64,000 bases of DNA, from assembly GCA_963789495.1 (NCBI GenBank), contig CAWBLP010000021.1:1-64000 (forward strand). Direction: 5' to 3'. Shown here piece by piece: positions 57,422 to 64,000 of this stretch; position 1 is the first letter of the stretch; each line of letters begins with the position of its first letter. The translations under genes were made by a program, and so were the position numbers. The DNA comes from CAWBLP01 sp963789495. GTDB taxonomy: Bacteria > Pseudomonadota > Alphaproteobacteria > Acetobacterales > Acetobacteraceae. The notes beneath the pieces were generated by a model. The model was not told the DNA's origin. It did not search any database and worked only from the letters and a program-made list of their open reading frames with translations.

Positions 57422-58840
57422 ATGCCGCGCGATGCGTTGCGAACCATCCTGCCCGTCGTGGGCCTGCCGGCCGAGCAGGCCGACGCAGTGACCTTCACCG
57501 GCGGCACCGACCCGGTGCTGCCCACCCCGTTTCGCATCGGCGTGGCCGGCGCGGCGACCCTCGCAGCGACCGGACTGGTCGCCGCTCGCTTGTGGGAGAT
57601 GCGCTCCGGCCGCAGCCAGCCGGTCGGCGTCGATCTGCGCCATGCCACCGCATCGCTGCGCAGCGGACATTACATGAAGCTGGGCGAGGGCGAGGTCTCC
57701 GCCGCGCGCAACACCATCATGGGGATCTATCCGACCAAGGACGGCCGCTGGAGCTACCTGCACTGTAACTTCCCCAATCACCGCGCGGCGGCGCTGCGGG
57801 TGCTGGGCGTGGCGGAGGACCGCGACGCGGTGGCAAAGGCGGTGCTGACCTGGAATGCCGCCGATCTGGAGGAGGCGATCATCGAGGCCAAGGGCGCCGG
57901 CGGCATGGTGCGCACGCATGCGGAGTGGGCACAGCATCCGCAGGCTGCCGCGATCGCCGCGCTGCCGCTGCTGGAGATCGTGCGCATCGGCGACAGCCCG
58001 CCCGAGGCGCTGCCGCAGGGCGACCGTCCGCTGTCGGGCATCCGCGTGCTGGACCTGACACGGGTGCTCGCCGGCCCGACCTGCGCCCGCACGCTCGCCG
58101 AACACGGCGCGGACGTGATGAAGATCACCGGCGCGCATCTGCCCAACCTCGGCTACCAGGAACTGGACACCGGCCACGGCAAGCTGTCGGCGCAGCTCGA
58201 CCTGCGCGAGCCGGGCAATGTGGAGATCCTGCGCGGCCTGGTGCGGGAGGCGGACGTGTTCTCCCAGGGCTATCGTCCGGGCACGCTGGGCAGTCGTGGC
58301 CTGTCGCCCGAGGAACTGGCCGCGATCCGGCCGGGCCTGGTCTACGTGTCGCTCTGCGCGTTCAGCCATGCCGGCCCCTGGGCGTCACGGCGCGGCTTCG
58401 ACACCGTGGTGCAGACGGTCAGCGGCATCACGTCGCGGCAGGCGGAGGTGGTGCCGGGCAGGACGCCGGCACCGTATTTCTATCCGGTCTCCGCGATCGA
58501 TTATTGCACCGGCTACCTGATGGCGGCCGGTGCGATGGAGGCGCTGCGCCGCCGCGCCACTGAAGGCGGGAGCTGGCTGGTGCGTATCTCGCTGGCGCAG
58601 GTCGGCAAATGGATCGTCGATCTGGGCGAGGTCGCGGAGGCGGCCGCCCGCGATGCGCCGGCGGAGTTTGGAGCGGAAGAGCTGGCGCGCTGGTCGATGG
58701 TGACCGAGACGCCCGCCGGCCGGCTGCGCCATCTGCGGCCGGTCGTGCAGCTGCCGGAAACGCCGCCACACTGGGCTCGTCCGTCCGTGCCGCTGGGTTT
58801 CCATCAGCCGGTGTGGCCGCCGCGCGGCGCGGCCGCCTGA
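57422..58840 (+). CDS. CoA-transferase family III (CaiB/BaiF) protein
   Basis: 472 residues. GIRVLDLTRVLAGPTCARTLAEHGADVMKI in the middle is the N-terminal signature of family III CoA-transferases, followed by LSAQLDLREPGNVEILRGLVREADVFSQGYRPG, GLVYVSLCAFSHAGPW and GFDTVVQTVSGI. About 190 residues precede the signature and resemble a second, partial CoA-transferase half, which makes the protein longer than the usual 400. It moves CoA between carboxylic acids; the substrate is unknown. Monocistronic. Confidence 0.88.
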   Translation: MPRDALRTILPVVGLPAEQADAVTFTGGTDPVLPTPFRIGVAGAATLAATGLVAARLWEMRSGRSQPVGVDLRHATASLRSGHYMKLGEGEVSAARNTIMGIYPTKDGRWSYLHCNFPNHRAAALRVLGVAEDRDAVAKAVLTWNAADLEEAIIEAKGAGGMVRTHAEWAQHPQAAAIAALPLLEIVRIGDSPPEALPQGDRPLSGIRVLDLTRVLAGPTCARTLAEHGADVMKITGAHLPNLGYQELDTGHGKLSAQLDLREPGNVEILRGLVREADVFSQGYRPGTLGSRGLSPEELAAIRPGLVYVSLCAFSHAGPWASRRGFDTVVQTVSGITSRQAEVVPGRTPAPYFYPVSAIDYCTGYLMAAGAMEALRRRATEGGSWLVRISLAQVGKWIVDLGEVAEAAARDAPAEFGAEELARWSMVTETPAGRLRHLRPVVQLPETPPHWARPSVPLGFHQPVWPPRGAAA

Positions 58841-58844
58841 CAAG

Positions 58845-60248
58845 GTTCGGGGGCGTTGCCCCCGGAGCCCCCATCAAGGGGCTTTGCCCCATGTGCGCGA
58901 ATTTAACGCTTGCGCGGTCACGGGGTGGTACGATTCCAAGCTTGGATGCCCCGCGCATCCTCCCTGCGTTCTGGTGAATGGACAGCGATCGTCGCGTCGC
59001 TGGCCAGGATTGTCGACCTCGAGGCCACGGCGCGCCAGTTCAAAGCACTGGTGCGCCGGCGCAAGATCCGCTCGGCGGAGGCGTTGCTGCGTCTGGCGCT
59101 GATGTGGGGTCCGGGCGGGCAGTCGTTTCGCGCCGCGGCGGCGCTGGCCGGGGATGCCGGCATCGCCGATCTGTCGGACAAGGCGGTCGAAGGGCGGTTG
59201 CGCAAGATGGGCGACTGGCTGGCGCATATGCTGGCGGCGCTGCTGGCCGATCGTCTGCACCGGCCCAGCGGCAGTGGGCTGCACCTGTCGCTGGTGGACG
59301 GCTCGGTGATCTGCGCGCCAGGCAAGGGCCAGGACTGGCGGCTGCACGCGCGCTACGACCCCGCGCGTGGGCGCTTCGCCGACCTGGCGCTGACCACGAC
59401 CCGCGAGGCCGAAGCTACCGGACGGACGCGGATCTGTTCCGGCAGCATCCTCATCATGGACCGCGGCTATGCGCGGGTGCGGAACTTCAAGGAAGTGCTG
59501 GGGCGTGGCGCCGACTTCGTCACGCGGATCAGCTGGGGATCGGTGAAGCTGTATGACGCAGCGGGCGCGCGCATTGATGTGGCGGCGCTGCTGGCCGGGA
59601 CCACCGAACCGCGCGAGGTCGCGGTCTGGATCAAGGGTATTCCACGCGGCCTTCGCCTGGTGATCCAGCCACTGCCGCCCGAGGATGCAGCGCGCCAGCG
59701 TGCCAAGCGGACGCGCAAGGCCAACAAGAAGAGCCAGCAGATCCAGCCGCGCACCGTGCTCGCGGCTGGGTTTCTGATGCTGATCACCTCGCTGCCGGAT
59801 GCAGCGCAGCCGATGGCGCAGGTGGCCGCGCTCTACCGGCATCGCTGGCAGGTGGAGATCGGCATCAAGCGGCTGAAGAGCCTGGGCGGGCTGGACCAAC
59901 TGCCATGTGCTGATCCGGTGCTGGCGCGAAGCTGGCTGCTGGCGCAGCTGATCGCCGCGGTGCTGACCGACGATCTCGCCAACGAGATCGTCGGTTTTCC
60001 CCCCTCGGCCTGACCAGACGCAGCCTGCGCCGCAAACGCTGTGGCGGGCTTGGGACACCGCCAGGGAGATCCTGCGTGGCGCGATCCTGCCACGACCCAG
60101 ACTACGAACCCCGGCCGCCTTGGCGATATTCCGCCACCGCCTTGCCGAAGCGCCGAGACGCCGCACGCTCCAGGCCCACGAGCTCAGGCCCCCGTAAGTT
60201 CGCGCGTATGGGGCAGCGCCCCCTGGTGGGGTTCGGGGCAACGTCCCG
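58845..60248 (+). mobile_element. IS4-type insertion sequence with long imperfect terminal repeats
   Basis: The inner ends are CCCCATGTGCGCGAATTTAA (58887-58906) and GTAAGTTCGCGCGTATGGGG (60194-60213), inverted repeats matching at about 17 of 20 positions. Outside them, at 58845-58890 and 60210-60248, lie inverted copies of the two-hairpin motif also found in the element at 38209-38442. The transposase gene fills the interior and its stop codon falls inside the right repeat. No target duplication was identified, so the exact outer boundary is uncertain. Confidence 0.7.
58946..60197 (+). CDS. IS4 family transposase, one apparent frameshift
   Basis: 416 residues if one base in the T4-C6 run at 59995-60004 is surplus; the frame then continues as QTLWRAWDTAREILRGAILPRPR and ends RRRTLQAHELRPP. 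Without correction it stops at 60013 after 355 residues. The DDE residues are Asp 118 (LSLVDGSVI), Asp 172 (ILIMDRGYAR) and Glu 304; the last lies in Tyr297-x2-Arg300-x3-Glu304-x6-Lys311, the IS4 signature. The catalytic residues precede the shift, so the enzyme might even work truncated. Start ATG at 58946; a TTG at 58910 is possible. Confidence 0.88.
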
Positions 60249-60421
60249 ATGCTTGCCGCCGATCGCCAGAAATGCCGGCACGGATGCATGCGTGCCGGGC
60301 CCGGACCTCTTTCGGCATGCTATTGTCCCAGGATCACGCCTGACTCCGTCGCTCAGCGCAGCGGTCCGGCCACGCACGGCCCCGTGCCCGAAACCGGGAC
60401 ATCCAGGAGCGGAACGACCCC

Positions 60422-61342
60422 GTGACCCGTACCAGCCGCGACACGCCGCCCGCCGCACGTGCCCCCTCCCAATTGTCAGACTCACTGCGCGGCATCCTGC
60501 TGATGTGCGCCGGCGTCTCCGCCTTCCCGTTCATGAACGCCGCGGTGAAACTGCTCACCGCGCATTATCCGGCCGCACAGATCACCTGGGCCCGTTTCAC
60601 CGGCCATCTGATCGTCATGCTGATCGTGTTTATGCCGCAATATCGCTGGACCCTGTTCCGCACCCGACGCCCGACGGTGCAGATCGGCCGGTCGGTGCTG
60701 ATGCTGGTCAGCAACCTGGTGTTCGTGATGGCGATCGGCACCGTGCCGCTGGCCACCGCATCGGCGATCGGCTTCACCTCGCCGCTGATCGTCACCGCCC
60801 TGTCGGTGCCGCTGCTGCATGAAAGCGTCGGATGGCGCCGCTGGAGCGCGGTGCTGGTGGGGTTTGCCGGCGCCCTGATGGTAATCCGGCCCGGCAGCGG
60901 CTTCACCAATCCGGCGGTGCTGCTGCTGCTGGGCTCGTCCTTCTCCTATGCCCTGTACCAGATCGCAACGCGATGGGTCGGCCGCTACGACAATGCCGCC
61001 ACCGGCATCGTCTTCGCCGCCTTGCTCGGCTCCCTTGCCATGACCCTCGTAATGCCGTTCGTCTTTGTGATGCCGCGTAACTGGCTGGACGCAGCGCTGT
61101 TCTGCTGTCTCGGCCTGCTCGGCGGCTTCGGCCACTATCTCGTAATCCGCGCCTTCCAGCTCGGCCAGGCCGCCGTCATCGCTCCACTCGGCTATGTCGA
61201 GCTGATCGGCACCACCATCCTCGGCTACCTCATCTTCGACAATTTTCCCGATCTGTGGACCTGGATTGGCGCCGGCGTGATCATCGCCTCCGGCATCTAC
61301 ATCGCTCTGCGCGAACGACGCCGGCGGGCGGTCACGCCCTGA
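60422..61342 (+). CDS. DMT superfamily (EamA) permease
   Basis: 306 residues from a GTG at 60422 with AGGAG 13 bases upstream. Ten hydrophobic helices in two EamA repeats: the first runs from LRGILLMCAGVSAFPFMNAAVKLL to WSAVLVGFAGALMVIRPG, the second from NPAVLLLLGSSFSYALYQIATRWV to WTWIGAGVIIASGIYIALRERRR. These carriers usually export amino acids, metabolites or drugs; the substrate is unknown. It converges with the DUF4387 gene. Confidence 0.9.
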   Translation: MTRTSRDTPPAARAPSQLSDSLRGILLMCAGVSAFPFMNAAVKLLTAHYPAAQITWARFTGHLIVMLIVFMPQYRWTLFRTRRPTVQIGRSVLMLVSNLVFVMAIGTVPLATASAIGFTSPLIVTALSVPLLHESVGWRRWSAVLVGFAGALMVIRPGSGFTNPAVLLLLGSSFSYALYQIATRWVGRYDNAATGIVFAALLGSLAMTLVMPFVFVMPRNWLDAALFCCLGLLGGFGHYLVIRAFQLGQAAVIAPLGYVELIGTTILGYLIFDNFPDLWTWIGAGVIIASGIYIALRERRRRAVTP

Positions 61343-61354
61343 GCGGCGCGCCGG

Positions 61355-61706
61355 TCACTCGACCGGCACCACAATCTCGTTGTCCGGCAACGTCACCGCA
61401 ACATCCAGCAGCGGCGCGTATTGCTGCGCACCGAAAATATCCGCATCGCCCGGGCTGCCGCTGGGCCGCAGCCGCGCAATGGTGAACTTGATGGCGCAGG
61501 CCGGATCGAACTCCACGAAGTCGGTCAGCCGCGACGCCGGAATGCCGTACAGCGCCAGCACCGAATCACGCGACACCGCGCCGCTGCGCCGCACCGCGTC
61601 ATAGCTGCGCCGGTCACGAAAAATGATGTCGAAGGTGATTTCGATCCACGCCGGCATTCTTGCTGCGAATGGTCTTGGCCAGTTGCGCCAGTTTCACGGT
61701 CTGCAT
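61355..61706 (-). CDS. DUF4387 domain protein, one apparent frameshift
   Basis: 116 residues when one extra T at 61639-61641 is skipped: VKLAQLAKTIRSKNAGVDRITFDIIFRDRRSYDAVRRSG. The start is the ATG at 61706, 11 bases after the AtuA-like stop. KNAG...TFDIIF and the C-terminal FDPACAIKFTIARLRPSGSPGDADIFGAQQYAPLLDVAV are typical of DUF4387, a small partner encoded beside AtuA/DUF1446 proteins. Its function is unknown. Uncorrected, the conserved N-terminus would be lost. Confidence 0.85.
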
Positions 61707-61717
61707 GATCGTTTCCC

Positions 61718-63076
61718 TCAGACGCCGGCGTCGGTCATGTGGATCGGAAACAGCTCCATCGCGTCATCCACCGCAACCGTGTGGTTGACGCTCCAGCGAT
61801 ACGACGCGCTGGCCGGCAGCACTTCATCCAGCACGAAGGCGACCGAGCCTGCGGTGCCCTTCACCTCCGGCAGCCGCGCATAGAACAACTGGCGGGTGCC
61901 CGTCATGCACAGCTCCTCCGCCATCTCGACGGTGGGCGCGATACCCTGCACCACGATGCACAACTCATGCGCCGAGGTCTTCACCGGCTCCAGCTCGCCC
62001 ATCACGCCGTTGCGGCCGTACACCGTGTAGTGCAGCTCGTAACCGGACTCGCCGAAGCGTTCGCGCACCTGCTGGCGCGCCCAGCCGATCACCGCGTCGA
62101 TGTTGGCGATGGTGTAGGGATCGCGCACCGCGGCCATGCCGACATAGCGCTCGCCGACCTTGGCGGCGCCTTCCAGCTTCACCCTGATGCGCTCTGCCGG
62201 CACGAAGCGCGGGCCGGTGACGCGGGTGGTCTTCTCGCTGATCTGTTCGTAATGGCACTGGCTCATGTCCAGCAGCCCGCCGGCGACATATTCGTAATAC
62301 GGGTTGGAGCGTTCGTACATCGCATGGCCGGCGACCGAGGCCACGGTGCAGCGCTGCGCCGGATGCATCGCGGTGACATGCACGCCGCCGTCGACGATCT
62401 CACCCAGCACCGTTTCCTTGCCGCCATAAGGTTCGGCGCAGAACGAAGCGCATTCCAGTACCTTGCCGAGGTAGTAGGACAGCGCCTCGTCATGCCCGCG
62501 ATGCAGCGCGGCGGCGGCGAAGATCGCGGCGTCGCTGCTGCGCCCGCCGATGATCACGTCGGCGCCCTGTTGCAGCAGCGCGCGGAACGGATGCGCGCCG
62601 GCCATCGCCACCACGCGGCTGGTGGCGTCCAGCTCGCTTTCGGTCAGCGCGGCGCGGCCTTCCAGCCCTTCGATCGTGCCACCGCTGCGGATCTTGCGGC
62701 GCAGGTATTCGCGATCGACCTCGGAGTAGAAATAACCCAGGCGAAACCTCTTCAATCCGTGCTTCTGCGCCAGTTCCTGGATGATGCGCACGTAGCGGTC
62801 GACGCGGCTGTTGCTGCCGGTGTCGCCGGCGGAGCCGATCAGCATCGGCACGCCGCGCGCGCGGGCGGCGAGCAGCATGGTTTCCAGATCTTGCGTCTGC
62901 CAGGCGAGCGGGCTGGTGGAGGTGTCGGAGCCGAGCGGGCCGGGTCCCACGTCGTCACTGCCGGAATCGGCGGCGATGAAGTCCGGACCGGCGGCGACGC
63001 CGAGCGCGAAGCTTTCGGGCTTCAGCGGGGCGAAGCCGAGATGGCCGTTGGGACAGATGATACGCGCGGTCTGCAT
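61718..63076 (-). CDS. AtuA family (DUF1446) acyclic terpene utilisation-like protein
   Basis: 452 residues from the ATG at 63076 (MQTARIICPNGHLGFAPLK), a typical size. Markers are SGSDDVGPGPLGSDTSTSPLAWQTQDLE, MLIGSAGDTGSNSRVD, HPFRALLQQGADVIIGGRSSDAAIFAAAALHRG and YEYVAGGLLDMS. AtuA is required for citronellol/geraniol use in Pseudomonas, but its reaction is not known and most relatives are not in terpene clusters. The frame continues upstream without similarity. It forms a two-gene operon with DUF4387. Confidence 0.87.
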   Translation of the reverse strand: MQTARIICPNGHLGFAPLKPESFALGVAAGPDFIAADSGSDDVGPGPLGSDTSTSPLAWQTQDLETMLLAARARGVPMLIGSAGDTGSNSRVDRYVRIIQELAQKHGLKRFRLGYFYSEVDREYLRRKIRSGGTIEGLEGRAALTESELDATSRVVAMAGAHPFRALLQQGADVIIGGRSSDAAIFAAAALHRGHDEALSYYLGKVLECASFCAEPYGGKETVLGEIVDGGVHVTAMHPAQRCTVASVAGHAMYERSNPYYEYVAGGLLDMSQCHYEQISEKTTRVTGPRFVPAERIRVKLEGAAKVGERYVGMAAVRDPYTIANIDAVIGWARQQVRERFGESGYELHYTVYGRNGVMGELEPVKTSAHELCIVVQGIAPTVEMAEELCMTGTRQLFYARLPEVKGTAGSVAFVLDEVLPASASYRWSVNHTVAVDDAMELFPIHMTDAGV

Positions 63077-63698
63077 GCCAGGTTTCTCGTCAATGGAGGC
63101 TGACGCCAGGGATGCATCCGATGTGCCAGTTGTTGGGGCCTTGTTCGTCGTGACGGCGACAGCGCGGGTTCGTTGGGGGAAATCGAGCCGGCGGCGCCGC
63201 AATGCTGTTCGTCCCGGGCCTTCGGCCAGGATGGCGGATGGGCGTAGTGGCGTTTCGGCCCGCTGCTCCTTTGGTTCGCGCGTGGGTTTCGCGCGCGGAC
63301 GCGCGGAACCGGCGCGATCGCCGGGTCGGTGGACCACCACGGCGACCGGGGCGCAGCCGGACCGATCGCGCTGCCAGCCGAACCCAAAGTGTGACTCAGG
63401 CGGCATCGCATCCGGCCCGCACGCGCGGCCGGCAGCCAAGGTGAGACCGCCACTGGTCCGGCAGGAACCGCAGCGAAGCAAAGCTTTCAACACGGAGCAA
63501 GAACGAGGACACGGGGCACCACGGAGTCGGTGATTGCACCACGGCCATCGTGTCAATCACCGACTCCGTGGCGCTCGGTGTCCTCGTTCTTGCTCCGTGT
63601 TGAAAGCTTTGCTTCGCTGCGGTCCGCACCAAACCGAAATTGTGTCCCCGCGCTGCCGCGCCAACTGCGAGTGCCCGCGTGCCCGCGTGCCCTCGGGC
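63077..63698. other. Non-coding region with a giant hairpin
   Basis: 622 bases between the AtuA-like gene and the end of the sigma-54 activator gene, both on the minus strand. The right half holds the 157-base inverted repeat at 63467-63623. The left half shows no recognised gene, although open frames exist on both strands. Confidence 0.6.
63467..63623. repeat. Inverted repeat with 70-bp arms
   Basis: 63467-63536 matches the reverse complement of 63554-63623 at 67 of 70 positions; the 17-base spacer is 63537-63553. Each arm contains ACGGAGCAAGAACGAGGACA and CACGGAGTCGGTGATTG. It encodes no protein. Arm length and near identity suggest a MITE or a recently formed palindrome. Confidence 0.92.
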
Positions 63699-64000
63699 CT
63701 AACGGGCGCCCAGCCGGATCATGTGGTGGCGCAGCGCGTGGCGCGACATGCCCAGCAGCCGCGCGGCCTCGTTCAGGCTGCCGCCGCTTTCGCGCAGGGC
63801 GCGTCGTACCAGGCCCTGTTGGAACGCCCGGGTGGCGCCGGTGAAATCCAGGTTCGCGCTGTCCACCGGTGCTTCCTCCGCGGCGTCGCGCAGGATGCGC
63901 GCGGGCAGGTGGCGCACCATGATGCGGCTGTCGTCCTCCAGGATGAAGATGCGCTCGACCAGGTTCTCCAGCTCCCGCACATTGCCCGGCCAGGGATAAC
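63699..64000 (-). CDS. Sigma-54-dependent activator, C-terminal end (partial)
   Basis: The gene enters from beyond the right edge; about 100 C-terminal residues are present. It begins with the end of the AAA+ domain, YPWPGNVRELENLVERIFIL, the conserved NtrC-type segment. The last 45 residues are a Fis-type helix-turn-helix: RRALRESGGSLNEAARLLGMSRHALRHHMIRLG. It activates sigma-54 promoters in response to an upstream signal domain that is not in the window. The stop is at 63699-63701. Confidence 0.93.
   Translation of the reverse strand, partial: YPWPGNVRELENLVERIFILEDDSRIMVRHLPARILRDAAEEAPVDSANLDFTGATRAFQQGLVRRALRESGGSLNEAARLLGMSRHALRHHMIRLGAR

Overview
The window is high-GC, gene-dense bacterial chromosome. 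The ribosomal/RNA polymerase gene order, the alphaproteobacterial-length RpoB and RpoC (about 1390 residues each), the tad pilus set and a PEP-CTERM protein point to an alphaproteobacterium. Acetobacteraceae or a close Rhodospirillales lineage is my best guess; this rests on family knowledge, not on a search. No rRNA, tRNA, CRISPR array or prophage was found.

Layout. 1-3.5 kb: a decayed SDR fragment, a HI0933-type flavoprotein, an intact SDR and a VOC protein. 3.6-4.15 kb: a parDE toxin-antitoxin pair with a palindromic operator. 4.6-14.4 kb: rplJ-rplL-rpoB-rpoC, closed by a strong terminator. 14.7-18.5 kb: an interruption with a BBE-type flavoprotein divergent from a LysR regulator, a VOC remnant and a PEP-CTERM protein. 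18.65-38.2 kb: one long run of rpsL-rpsG-tuf, the S10, spc and alpha operons (rpsJ to rplQ). fusA is absent between rpsG and tuf, and two unrelated genes (a SPINDLY/OGT-like TPR glycosyltransferase and an alpha/beta hydrolase) sit between adk and rpsM, where a new promoter restarts transcription.

38.4-46.1 kb is a catabolic block: two D-2-hydroxyacid dehydrogenases, an M20 amidohydrolase, a diaminopropionate ammonia-lyase-like PLP enzyme, a DUF2939 protein, an amidase and a uronate-dehydrogenase-like enzyme. 46.2-57.2 kb is a complete tad/Flp pilus locus on the minus strand with overlapping genes. 57.4-64 kb holds a CoA-transferase, an IS4-type element, a DMT permease, a DUF4387/AtuA pair and the end of a sigma-54 activator that runs off the window.

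Three patterns cut across the genes. (1) Three genes of the tad locus (cpaC, cpaD, a tadE) have N-terminal regions built from in-frame 15- or 18-nt tandem repeats; this is the most unusual biological signal here. (2) Ten single-base insertions, and no deletions, break genes including rpoC (three times), tuf and rplC. Uncorrected sequencing insertions are the simplest explanation, so I annotate these as full-length genes. (3) Several palindromic, probably mobile, non-coding elements occur: a REP-like family, a 234-bp element with three hairpins per arm that resembles the ends of the IS4 element, and a 157-bp hairpin with 70-bp arms.
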